This document shows, piece after piece, positions 34,535 to 43,832 of a DNA stretch of 64,000 bases. The DNA is from Flammeovirgaceae bacterium UBA1842 (lineage in GTDB: Bacteria > Bacteroidota > Bacteroidia > Cytophagales > Cyclobacteriaceae): assembly GCA_002338655.1 (NCBI GenBank), contig DDIU01000049.1, forward strand, positions 8,536 to 72,535, given 5' to 3'. The notes beneath the pieces were generated by a model that saw only the letters and a list, made by a program, of their open reading frames with translations, made no database searches and was not told the origin of the DNA. The first letter of the stretch is position 1. The number at the start of each line of letters is the position of its first letter. The translations under genes were made by a program, and so were the position numbers.

Positions 34535-37500
34535 ATGAAAACTGTTGGCTTTTACAGGCTCTTGTTTCTACTACTGGTAATTAATATTACTAATACAGTA
34601 GATATTCTCGCCAAAAATGGACCCCAAAATAAGGATAAGATAATTATCTGCCATATACCCCCAGGTAATCCTGGAAACCGGCATACTATAGAGATTTCTG
34701 CCTCTGCATGGCCAGCTCACCTAGCACATGGAGATACTATGGGATCATGTGATAATGATGATGACGGGGATCATGATGATGATGGAGATCATGATGACAA
34801 TGATAATGACCATAAAATAACAATTTGTCATATACCTCCGGGTAATCCAAATAACCCCCAAACCATAGAAATTGATGAGTCTGCATGGCCAGCTCACCTA
34901 GCACATGGAGATACTATGGGATCATGTGATAATGATGATGACGGGGATCATGATGATGATGGGGATCATGATGACAATGATAATGACCATAAAATAACAA
35001 TTTGTCATATACCTCCGGGTAATCCAAATAACCCCCAAACCATAGAAATTGATGAGTCTGCTTGGCCAGCTCACCTAGCACATGGAGATACTATGGGATC
35101 ATGTGATAATGATGATGACGGGGATCATGATGATGATGGAGATGATGATGACAACAATAATGATCATAAAATAACAATTTGTCATATACCTCCGGGTAAT
35201 CCAAATAACCCCCAAACCATAGAAATTGATGAGTCTGCTTGGCCTGCACATGAAGCACACGGTGATAGCATGGGAGCTTGTTTTAATTATGAGGAAACAT
35301 GCTCGCAATCGTCAATACAAGGTGGAAGTATCAACTTCACTGGCCCTTACAATCCAAGTGGTTCAAATATCATTACCAATACAAACTTACCAAGTAGTCC
35401 ATTCGCTAGTTTAGGTTTCGAATATGTGTGGCTACAAAGTGAAGTGAATACGCCTAACGTAGTGGGGAATTCTAACTGGAGTTTAGTAACTGGTTCTGAA
35501 AACCTAACTGAGCTTTCCGTTTCTGGTCTGACCCGGAACATGTATTATATCCGTTGCGCTAGAGTTGCAGGTTGTGACATGTATTGGGGAGAGACCAATA
35601 TCGTAGAAGTGGCCGTTGATCCTTGTAAGGCTTCTTACATCGATGGTGGAAGCATCGCGTTCACTGGCCCTTACAATCCAAGTGGTTCAAATATCATTAC
35701 CAATACCAACTTACCAAGTAGTCCATTCGCTAGCTTAGGTTTCGAATATGTGTGGCTGCAAAGTGAAGTGAATACGCCAAACGTAGTGGGGAATTCTAAC
35801 TGGAGTTTGGTTGCTGGTTCTGAAAACCTAACTGAACTTTCTGTTTCTGGTCTGACCCGGAACATGTATTATATCCGTTGCGCTAGAGTCGTGGGCTGTG
35901 ACATGTATTGGGGAGAGACCAATATCGTAGAAGTGGCCGTTGATCCTTGTAAGGCTTCTTACATCGATGGTGGAAGCATCGCCTTTACTGGTCCTTACAA
36001 TCCAAGTGGTTCAAATATCATTACCAATACAAACTTACCAAGTAGTCCATTCTCTAGCTTAGGTTTCGAATATGTGTGGCTACAAAGTGAAGTGAATACG
36101 CCTAACGTAGTGGGGAATTCTAACTGGAGTTTGGTTGCTGGTTCTGAAAACCTGACTGAACTTTCTGTTTCTGGATTGACCCAGACCATGTATTATATCC
36201 GTTGCGCCCGTGTTGTGGGTTGTGACATGTATTGGGGTGAAACCAATATCGTAGAAGTGGCCGTTGATCCTTGTAAGGCTTCTTACATCGATGGTGGAAG
36301 CATCGCGTTCACTGGTCCTTATAATCCTAATGGCTCGAACATCATTAATAATACAACATTGCCAAGTAGTCCATTCGCTAGCTTAGGTTTCGAATATGTA
36401 TGGCTACAAAGTGAAGTGAATACGCCTAACGTAGTGGGGAATTCTAACTGGAGTTTAGTAACTGGTTCTGAAAACCTAACTGAACTTGCCGTTTCTGGTT
36501 TGACCCAGACCATGTATTATATCCGTTGCGCTAGAGTCGTGGGCTGTGACATGTATTGGGGAGAGACCAATATCGTGGAAGTGGCCGTTGATCCTTGTAA
36601 GGCTTCTTACATCGATGGTGGAAGCATCGCTTTCACTGGTCCTTATAATCCAAGTGGCTCGAACATCATTAATAATACAACATTGCCAAGTAGTCCATTC
36701 GCCAGCTTAGGCTTCGAATATGTATGGCTGCAAAGTGAAGTAAATACGCCAAACGTAGTGGGCAACACTAACTGGAGCTTAGTAACTGGTTCTGAAAACC
36801 TAACTGAGCTTTCTGTTTCTGGATTGACCCAGACCATGTATTATATCCGTTGCGCCCGTGTTGTGGGCTGTGATATGTATTGGGGAGAGACCAATATTGT
36901 TGAGGTGGCCGTTGATCCTTGTAAGGCTTCTTACATCGATGGTGGAAGCATCGCGTTCACTGGCCCTTACAATCCAAGTGGTTCAAATATCATTACTAAT
37001 ACCAACTTACCAAGTAGTCCATTCGCCAGCTTAGGCTTCGAATATGTGTGGCTGCAAAGTGAAGTGAATACGCCAAACGTAGTGGGCAACACTAACTGGA
37101 GCTTAGTCTCTGGTTCTGAAAACCTAACTGAACTTGCCGTTTCTGGTCTGACCCAGACCATGTATTATATCCGTTGCGCTAGAGTCGCAGGTTGTGATAT
37201 GTATTGGGGAGAGACCAATATCGTGGAAGTGGCCGTTGATCCTTGTAAGGCTTCTTACATTGATGGTGGAAGCATTGCTTTTACTGGTCCTTATAATCCT
37301 AATGGCTCGAACATCATTAATAATACAACTTTACCAAGTAGTCCATTCGCTAGCTTAGGTTTCGAGTATGTGTGGCTACAAAGTGAAGTAAATACGCCAA
37401 ACGTAGTGGGGAACACTAGCTGGAGCTTAGTAACTGGTTCTGAAAACCTAACTGAGCTTTCTGTTTCTGGATTGACCCAGACCATGTATTATATCCGTTG

Positions 37501-40500
37501 CGCTAGAGTCGCAGGTTGTGACATGTATTGGGGTGAAACTAACATAGTTGAGGTGGCCGTTGATCCTTGTAAGGCTTCTTACATCGATGGTGGAAGCATC
37601 GCATTCACTGGCCCTTACAATCCAAGTGGTTCAAATATCATTACCAATACCAACTTACCAAGTAGCCCATTCGCTAGCTTAGGTTTCGAATATGTATGGC
37701 TTCAAAGTGAAGTGAATACGCCAAACGTAGTGGGCAACACTAATTGGAGTTTAGTTGCTGGTTCTGAAAACCTAACTGAACTTTCTGTTTCTGGATTGAC
37801 CCAGACTATGTATTATATCCGTTGCGCTAGAGTTGTGGGCTGTGACATGTATTGGGGAGAGACCAATATCGTAGAAGTGGCTGTTGATCCTTGTAAGGCT
37901 TCTTACATTGATGGTGGAAGCATCGCATTCACTGGCCCTTACAATCCAAGTGGTTCAAACATCATTACCAATACCAACTTGCCAAGTAGTCCATTCGCCA
38001 GCTTAGGCTTCGAATATGTGTGGCTGCAAAGTGATGTGAATACGCCAAACGTAGTGGGCAACACTAACTGGAGCTTAGTCTCTGGTTCTGAAAACCTAAC
38101 TGAACTTGCCGTTTCTGGTCTGACCCAGACCATGTATTATATCCGTTGCGCCAGAGTTGCAGGTTGTGACATGTATTGGGGAGAGACCAATATCGTGGAA
38201 GTAGAGGTATTTGATATTCCTACTGCAACGATATCAGGTGGTGGTCAGGTTTGCGGATCAAGTACTATTCCTATTAATATAGTTTTAACTGGTGCTGCCC
38301 CATTCGACCTAACCTATACCAACGGTACTGAAAATACGACAATCGTTGTGGACGATACCAACTATTCATTTGAGGCTTCGGCAGGTACATATTCGCTGAT
38401 TTCTGTTCATGATATTCATTACCAAGGAACAGTTTCAGGTGAAGCTATCGTTACATCTTCTGAAGCACCTACTGCCACTTTATCTGGCAATGAAATTGTT
38501 TGTGGTCAGGGTACAGTGCCTTTGGAGATTGCACTTACCGGATCAGGCCCATTTAATCTGACTTATTCCAATGGAATAGCAAATACTGAGGTAGTTGTGA
38601 ATGGAAATACTTACACCTTCGATGCGCCAGTAGGTACATATAGTTTAGTATCTGTATCTGATGCCAATTGCCAAGGAACAGTAGAAGGTCAAGCTACTGT
38701 AACTCCAGCTGTGTTGCCTACCGCTACCCTTTCAGGCAATCAGGTTGTTTGTGGTCAGGGTACAATGCCTCTAGAAATTGCACTTACCGGATCAGGCCCA
38801 TTTAATCTGACCTATTCCAATGGAATTGAAAATACTGAGGTAGTTGTGAATGGAAATACTTACACCTTTGATGCACCAGTAGGTACATATAGTTTAGTCT
38901 CTGTATCTGATGCCAATTGCCAAGGAACAGTGGAAGGGCAAGCTATTGTAACTCCAGCTGTGTTGCCTACCGCTACCCTTTCAGGCAATCAGGTTGTTTG
39001 TGGTCAGGGTACAGTGCCTTTGGAGATTTCACTTACCGGGTCAGGCCCATTTAATTTGACCTATTCCAATGGAATTGATAATACTGAGGTGGTTGTTAAT
39101 GGAAATACTTACACTTTTGAAGCCACCGCTGGTAGCTACTCCTTAGTAAGTGTTTCCGATGTAAATTGTAATGGTACTGTTAGTGGCCAAGCAATTGTAG
39201 GGGTGCATGATCAGCCAATAGCAACAATTTCAGGAAACACAGAAATTTGTGCAGGTCAGTTAGGATCGTTTAATATTTCACTTACTGGAACTGGGCCTTG
39301 GGATGTTCAATACACAGATGGATCTAATACCACAAGCCTTTATTTGGTTGATAATTCCAATACCATAGAAGCTCCTAGCGGGACATACACCCTTTTAAGT
39401 GTTAACGATGCCAATTGTAATGGTGCCGTTCAAGGATCTGCAACAATAACAACAGGTGCTTCTCCAACAGCCTTTATATCCACTGACGAAGTGGTTTGCG
39501 AAGGTGAGCCTGCATTAATCTCAATTGCCTTGACAGGCAATGGCCCTTGGAATGTCGAATATACTGATGGTGTAAATACAACCCAAGTGACTTCAGCATC
39601 AAATTTATATACATTCGAAGCCACCGCTGGAACGTTTGAGCTACTAAGTGTAAGTGATCAGCTTTGTACCGGTACAGTATCTGGAACTGCCACCATAACA
39701 ACAATTGAAAAACCTACCGCAGTAATTTCTGGTGGTGGAATTGTTTGTGGAAAAAACAGAGCAACCATACGAATTGACCTGACGGGTCAAGCACCATGGA
39801 CAGTTGTTTATCAAATTGGAAATAGTCAGGTCTCCACAACGACAAGTAATCCAAGTATTACTTTTACTTCAGGCACAAAAGGTGATTATACAATCGCATC
39901 CGTTATGGACGCTAATTGTAATGGTACAGGAACAGGCGTGGCAACAATTGAAGGATATCCCACACCTGTTGGACAAATTTATCTTGATGCAAATAATTGT
40001 GTAGGCACTGAAGTGGTTCTTAACAATAATTTTGAAGAAGGGAATAATTTCTTCAATTGGGTGACCAATGGTTCTGGCAATCTTATGAATGCCAATAGCA
40101 GAATTGCTAAGTATGTGGCTGTAGAACCAGAAAATGACGTGCAGTTTACCCTTTCGGTATTCAATGGATGTTCTAACTATGAATTCAGAGTGTCAACTAA
40201 CTTTGTTGGTGTCAGTGCTGCATTTACAATTATTCCGGAGCCAACAGATGGCAATTTGATCTCTAATGTTGATTACACATTTTCCGCCACTGATTTAAAC
40301 GCCACTTCTTATAGTTGGGATTTCGGTGATGGCAATGGGTCTTCCAACAACACGGAAACGTATGCTTACCCTAACATTGGTAGTTATCAAATTAGTTTAA
40401 CTGCTACCAATAGAATATGTACTGATACCCAATTCAGAAATGTAGCTGTAATTGACAATCAAAATCTATTTGTACCTAATGTATTTAGCCCCAATTCTTC

Positions 40501-40753
40501 CAATCCAGAGAACAATGTACTTAAAGTATATGGGGAGGATCTTTCTCCAGAAGGATTTGAGTTTTATGTGTATAATCGTTGGGGACAGCCGGTATACCAT
40601 ACTAGTAATTTGACAAAGGCACTTACTGAAGGTTGGAATGGATTGACCAATAATAATGAAAAGGAAAATAATGTATTCACTTATACACTGCGTGGGAAGT
40701 TTAATAATGGAAAATCATTTGAAAAAACTGGAACAGTAACATTGGTAAAGTAA
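34535..40753 (+). CDS. giant repetitive T9SS type-B surface protein
   Basis: 2072 residues. Signal peptide (about 1-27), four CHIPPGNP modules joined by Asp-rich linkers (35-256), nine nearly identical 108-residue units (263-1226), seven 83-residue Ig-like units (1229-1809), a PKD domain (about 1905-1985; YSWDFGDGNG), and a C-terminal gliding-motility/CHU_C type sorting domain (LFVPNVFSPNSSNPENN through YNRWGQPVYHTSN). Sorting domains of this kind send proteins out through the type IX system, often held at the surface with PorP/SprF partners such as the next gene. Likely an adhesin or surface fibre; the ligand is unknown. The constant repeat lengths and the 6.2-kb intact frame argue for selection. 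Confidence 0.9.
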   Translation: MKTVGFYRLLFLLLVINITNTVDILAKNGPQNKDKIIICHIPPGNPGNRHTIEISASAWPAHLAHGDTMGSCDNDDDGDHDDDGDHDDNDNDHKITICHIPPGNPNNPQTIEIDESAWPAHLAHGDTMGSCDNDDDGDHDDDGDHDDNDNDHKITICHIPPGNPNNPQTIEIDESAWPAHLAHGDTMGSCDNDDDGDHDDDGDDDDNNNDHKITICHIPPGNPNNPQTIEIDESAWPAHEAHGDSMGACFNYEETCSQSSIQGGSINFTGPYNPSGSNIITNTNLPSSPFASLGFEYVWLQSEVNTPNVVGNSNWSLVTGSENLTELSVSGLTRNMYYIRCARVAGCDMYWGETNIVEVAVDPCKASYIDGGSIAFTGPYNPSGSNIITNTNLPSSPFASLGFEYVWLQSEVNTPNVVGNSNWSLVAGSENLTELSVSGLTRNMYYIRCARVVGCDMYWGETNIVEVAVDPCKASYIDGGSIAFTGPYNPSGSNIITNTNLPSSPFSSLGFEYVWLQSEVNTPNVVGNSNWSLVAGSENLTELSVSGLTQTMYYIRCARVVGCDMYWGETNIVEVAVDPCKASYIDGGSIAFTGPYNPNGSNIINNTTLPSSPFASLGFEYVWLQSEVNTPNVVGNSNWSLVTGSENLTELAVSGLTQTMYYIRCARVVGCDMYWGETNIVEVAVDPCKASYIDGGSIAFTGPYNPSGSNIINNTTLPSSPFASLGFEYVWLQSEVNTPNVVGNTNWSLVTGSENLTELSVSGLTQTMYYIRCARVVGCDMYWGETNIVEVAVDPCKASYIDGGSIAFTGPYNPSGSNIITNTNLPSSPFASLGFEYVWLQSEVNTPNVVGNTNWSLVSGSENLTELAVSGLTQTMYYIRCARVAGCDMYWGETNIVEVAVDPCKASYIDGGSIAFTGPYNPNGSNIINNTTLPSSPFASLGFEYVWLQSEVNTPNVVGNTSWSLVTGSENLTELSVSGLTQTMYYIRCARVAGCDMYWGETNIVEVAVDPCKASYIDGGSIAFTGPYNPSGSNIITNTNLPSSPFASLGFEYVWLQSEVNTPNVVGNTNWSLVAGSENLTELSVSGLTQTMYYIRCARVVGCDMYWGETNIVEVAVDPCKASYIDGGSIAFTGPYNPSGSNIITNTNLPSSPFASLGFEYVWLQSDVNTPNVVGNTNWSLVSGSENLTELAVSGLTQTMYYIRCARVAGCDMYWGETNIVEVEVFDIPTATISGGGQVCGSSTIPINIVLTGAAPFDLTYTNGTENTTIVVDDTNYSFEASAGTYSLISVHDIHYQGTVSGEAIVTSSEAPTATLSGNEIVCGQGTVPLEIALTGSGPFNLTYSNGIANTEVVVNGNTYTFDAPVGTYSLVSVSDANCQGTVEGQATVTPAVLPTATLSGNQVVCGQGTMPLEIALTGSGPFNLTYSNGIENTEVVVNGNTYTFDAPVGTYSLVSVSDANCQGTVEGQAIVTPAVLPTATLSGNQVVCGQGTVPLEISLTGSGPFNLTYSNGIDNTEVVVNGNTYTFEATAGSYSLVSVSDVNCNGTVSGQAIVGVHDQPIATISGNTEICAGQLGSFNISLTGTGPWDVQYTDGSNTTSLYLVDNSNTIEAPSGTYTLLSVNDANCNGAVQGSATITTGASPTAFISTDEVVCEGEPALISIALTGNGPWNVEYTDGVNTTQVTSASNLYTFEATAGTFELLSVSDQLCTGTVSGTATITTIEKPTAVISGGGIVCGKNRATIRIDLTGQAPWTVVYQIGNSQVSTTTSNPSITFTSGTKGDYTIASVMDANCNGTGTGVATIEGYPTPVGQIYLDANNCVGTEVVLNNNFEEGNNFFNWVTNGSGNLMNANSRIAKYVAVEPENDVQFTLSVFNGCSNYEFRVSTNFVGVSAAFTIIPEPTDGNLISNVDYTFSATDLNATSYSWDFGDGNGSSNNTETYAYPNIGSYQISLTATNRICTDTQFRNVAVIDNQNLFVPNVFSPNSSNPENNVLKVYGEDLSPEGFEFYVYNRWGQPVYHTSNLTKALTEGWNGLTNNNEKENNVFTYTLRGKFNNGKSFEKTGTVTLVK
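34637..35302 (+). repeat. four 177-nt CHIPPGNP / Asp-rich repeats
   Basis: Units begin at 34637, 34814, 34991 and 35168. Each encodes ICHIPPGNP, a T-I-E-I strand, AWPAHLAHGD and a final GSC, followed by 20 or so Asp/His/Asn residues. The last unit is shorter and ends AHGDSMGAC. Units two and three are almost identical at the DNA level. Confidence 0.9.
35321..38213 (+). repeat. nine tandem 324-nt repeats inside the surface protein
   Basis: Units start every 324 nt from GGT 35321 (GGSI-FTGPYNP) and each ends at the GETNIVEV strand. They differ by a few variant blocks (T/N in NTNLP, SNW/TNW, LVTG/LVAG/LVSG, RNM/QTM, VAG/VVG) that are shuffled between units. Units 6 and 9 differ by one residue. 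Confidence 0.95.
38219..39961 (+). repeat. seven tandem 249-nt Ig-like repeats
   Basis: Units begin at 38219, 38468, 38717, 38966, 39215, 39464 and 39713, exactly 249 nt each. Consensus: PTATLSG-N-x-VCG, LTGSGPFNLTYSNG, GTYSLVSVSDANCQGTV. Units 2-4 are close at the DNA level; the others have diverged in sequence but not in length. Each carries two cysteines that could form a disulfide. Confidence 0.92.
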
Positions 40754-40754
40754 A

Positions 40755-41804
40755 ATGAACCATTGTAGACTCAAGTTATTTATCGTAGGTATGCTGTTTT
40801 GTGGTCTGCATTCAATACAATTGAAAGCACAAGACGCTGTATTTTCCCAGTTTTTCAATAATACCCTATATCTGAACCCTGCACAGGCAGGGATTGAGGA
40901 AGATTTTACTATTAGTTTCGGGCATCGTTCCCAGTGGCAAAGCCTACAGTTTCCCTATACAACCAGTCAGTTTTCAGCTATTATGCCTTTTTATAAGTCA
41001 AAGCACACTAAACCATTGGGGCATATAGGGGCATTTGGCCTTTCTGTATATAAAGATGTGGCTGGTGAAAATAATAATTTCAAAACAACCGGAGTTAATG
41101 GAACAGCCGCTTATAACCTTCCTCTGGACAGGAAATATGTTAATTTGATCACATTTGGTTTGCAGTTAGGATTAATAAATAAGAGAATTGATCCAGATGG
41201 CCTGCAATGGGGAGAACAGTATGACCCTTATGTTGGTTTCAACTCCAGTATAACAGCTTCTGAAGCAAGTAATTTGCAAGGAAGAACCTTTATAGACATC
41301 AATGCAGGTGCTTTTTGGTGGTATACTCCTATCCAAATTGGATCAAAACTGATCAATAGTGCAAATTCAGGATTTAGTGTATCACATTTAAACAATCCCA
41401 ATGAGTCACTTTTAGAGCAAGATCACCAGCAGTTACCCTTACTTTATAAGTATCATGGAGGAATTGTTTTTAACGTTGCTAAAAAAGCGACCATTTCCGC
41501 CAATTTACTCACAGCATTTCAAGATGATAGCTATCAGAATAACATCGGCACCTATTTGAGCTATAAAGTCACCTCCTATTCACAAGGTAATATTAAGTAC
41601 GCCATTGCCAGATTAGGTGGGTGGTACAGGGTTCAGGATTCTTTCATTATTCTTACAGAAGTTGAGACTGCCCTTTTTAAAGTGGCCTTTAGTTATGATT
41701 GGAATACTTCGTCTCTTAGATATAACGATCGGGGCATAGGTACTTATGAAATTAATTTGTCTTATCGGTTTGCCAATAAAGCGCCAGCTAAATCTCGTTA
41801 TTGA
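40755..41804 (+). CDS. PorP/SprF family type IX secretion-linked outer membrane protein
   Basis: 349 residues: signal peptide (about 1-25), then the family opening DAVFSQFFNNTLYLNPAQAG and a beta-rich barrel with FGHRSQWQSL and IGAFGLSVYKDVAGENNNF. SprF-like proteins help secrete or hold type-B T9SS cargo, and such genes typically sit directly downstream of the cargo, as here (one base after its stop). The last strand ends YEINLSYRFANKAP. Strong co-operon evidence. Confidence 0.92.
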   Translation: MNHCRLKLFIVGMLFCGLHSIQLKAQDAVFSQFFNNTLYLNPAQAGIEEDFTISFGHRSQWQSLQFPYTTSQFSAIMPFYKSKHTKPLGHIGAFGLSVYKDVAGENNNFKTTGVNGTAAYNLPLDRKYVNLITFGLQLGLINKRIDPDGLQWGEQYDPYVGFNSSITASEASNLQGRTFIDINAGAFWWYTPIQIGSKLINSANSGFSVSHLNNPNESLLEQDHQQLPLLYKYHGGIVFNVAKKATISANLLTAFQDDSYQNNIGTYLSYKVTSYSQGNIKYAIARLGGWYRVQDSFIILTEVETALFKVAFSYDWNTSSLRYNDRGIGTYEINLSYRFANKAPAKSRY

Positions 41805-41807
41805 CCT

Positions 41808-43832
41808 ATGAGGTGCATTATACTAATTTTCTTCAGTCTTTTATCCCCATTAGCAAATGCACAAAAGGTGCTATGGGCTACAGAACTTCTGGAAGTTTCT
41901 TCCGAATGGAGGGTTCCAAGACATTTGATGCAAATTGGTGACGATTCCTTTAAAGCTTTGCAGGCATTGGGAGAACCCAATATATATCCTGGTAGTAAAG
42001 GGTCCACACGTGCTTGGACACCCAGGAAAGACGACACAGAAGATTTTATTAAAGTTGGTTTTGAGGAGCCATTAAAAATTAAACAGATAGCTATTGCCGA
42101 GGCATTAAACCCAACGGCCATTTCAAAAGTATATGCCTATGATATTGATGGCAATGAATATTTAATCAATGTATTCAAACCCAAGCCCATTCCGATCAAT
42201 GGTCGCCTTCTCAATATCTTTATGGAGGAAACCCCTTATAAAGTGGTGGCTGTTAAAGTGGTTATTGATGGTTCAAAAGTCCCTGGGTTTAATGGGATAG
42301 ACGCAATAGCCATTTCTGACTCTGACATTCCTATAAAAATAGATATCAAATTCGCCAAAGGGGTATATGCTGAAGTTAAGCCTGAGAAGTTGAGCAATAA
42401 CATCAATAGCCCATATAAAGACTTAAAGCCTCTTATTACCCCCGATGCACAGGCCATGTTTTTTAGTAGGGTTCAGGATCCCGAAAATGTTGGCGGCAAA
42501 AAAGATTTGGAAGATATCTGGTATGCAAAAAAAGACAAGAATGGTGAGTGGCAAAAAGCTTATAATATCGGTGCGCCATTGAACAATGAAGGACCTAATT
42601 TTATTTCATCAATAGTCCCTTATAAAACAGGCTACGTTCTATTATTGGGCAATCAGTACAAAAAGAAAAAAATGTATGAAGGTTTGTCCATTGCATATAT
42701 TCTGGATAGCACTGTTTCCGAAATTAAAAGTATTGATATTGAAAACAGGGAAAATTATTCGCCCTATGCCAATTATTTTTTAAGTCAGGATCAGCGGGCC
42801 ATACTTATGTCTGTACAGCGGAGGGATACTTATGGTAATAGGGACTTATATGTATCCTTTATCCAGGAAAATCAAAACTGGTCAACTCCAAAAAACTTGG
42901 GAAGTGTTGTCAATACTTCTGACGAAGAATCTTCCCCATTTTTGGCACCTGATGGTAAAACACTTTATTTCTCATCAAAGGGACATTTGGGATTTGGTGG
43001 GAGTGATATATTTGTTACTCATCGGTTGGACGATACCTGGACCAACTGGTCAAAACCAGAAAATCTGGGAGCCACTCTAAATGATGAAAACGATCAGATT
43101 TTCTTCCATTTAGCCTACGACTCGAAATACGCATATTACACTACTGGAACTGGGACTGATGCCGACATATACCGTATTGAGCTACCCGCAATGTACCTCC
43201 CTGAGCCAGTGGTAACACTTTATGGGCACGTACTGAATAGCAACACATTGGAGCCCATATCCGAAGCTGAACTAACATTGTACAATACGGGTGGCAACTT
43301 TATAATTAGCCAACAAACAACCACTGCCAGTGGTTATTACAGCTTTGTTTTACCCATAGGCATAGTCTATGAAATAGATGCCAAGAAAGAAAAATTTGTG
43401 ACTGTTGAACATGAACCGATTGATTTATTTACGGTGTATGAAAGCGATAGTGTAAAACGTGATATCCTCCTTAATCCCATTGAAGTGGGGCAGCGGGTAC
43501 CTTTAAATAACATCTATTTTGATTTTGACAAGGCAACATTGCGTAGTGAATCCATACCACAACTCGATAATATAGTTGAATTCCTCAAGGAAAATAAAAA
43601 GGTGAAAATTGAACTAGATGGTCACACTTGCTCTATAGGTAAAGAGGATTATAACCAAAAATTATCTGAAGATCGCGCCAGAGCGGTATTACAATATCTG
43701 TTGGATAATGGTATTAAAGAAAAACGGTTGACCTCCTTTGGCTTTGGCGAAACAAAACCAGTCGAATCCAATGTTCAGGAATCAGGGCGTGAGAAAAACA
43801 GACGAGTGGAGTTTGTGATTTTAGAGAAGTGA
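41808..43832 (+). CDS. OmpA family protein with discoidin-like, PD40 and CNA-B-like domains
   Basis: 674 residues, exported (signal peptide about 1-19). Order: discoidin/F5-8-like domain (about 20-165), PD40-type beta-propeller repeats (about 200-450; SPFLAPDGKTLYFSSKGHLG), carboxypeptidase-regulatory-like fold (about 465-545), and OmpA peptidoglycan-binding domain (about 555-674; NIYFDFDKATLRSESIPQLD and SEDRARAVLQYLLDNGI). It would fix the T9SS surface complex to the cell wall. Third gene of the cassette, three bases after PorP. Its end overlaps the proline dehydrogenase end by 12 bases. Confidence 0.9.
   Translation: MRCIILIFFSLLSPLANAQKVLWATELLEVSSEWRVPRHLMQIGDDSFKALQALGEPNIYPGSKGSTRAWTPRKDDTEDFIKVGFEEPLKIKQIAIAEALNPTAISKVYAYDIDGNEYLINVFKPKPIPINGRLLNIFMEETPYKVVAVKVVIDGSKVPGFNGIDAIAISDSDIPIKIDIKFAKGVYAEVKPEKLSNNINSPYKDLKPLITPDAQAMFFSRVQDPENVGGKKDLEDIWYAKKDKNGEWQKAYNIGAPLNNEGPNFISSIVPYKTGYVLLLGNQYKKKKMYEGLSIAYILDSTVSEIKSIDIENRENYSPYANYFLSQDQRAILMSVQRRDTYGNRDLYVSFIQENQNWSTPKNLGSVVNTSDEESSPFLAPDGKTLYFSSKGHLGFGGSDIFVTHRLDDTWTNWSKPENLGATLNDENDQIFFHLAYDSKYAYYTTGTGTDADIYRIELPAMYLPEPVVTLYGHVLNSNTLEPISEAELTLYNTGGNFIISQQTTTASGYYSFVLPIGIVYEIDAKKEKFVTVEHEPIDLFTVYESDSVKRDILLNPIEVGQRVPLNNIYFDFDKATLRSESIPQLDNIVEFLKENKKVKIELDGHTCSIGKEDYNQKLSEDRARAVLQYLLDNGIKEKRLTSFGFGETKPVESNVQESGREKNRRVEFVILEK

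Noticed and set aside
35347..38133. Eight antisense 64-residue frames spaced 324 nt apart
   Set aside because: They are shadows of the tandem repeats on the opposite strand; identical spacing and lack of start signals show no separate gene.
34637..38236. Tandem repeats considered as a CRISPR array
   Set aside because: Units are 177-324 nt, coding and without unique spacers.
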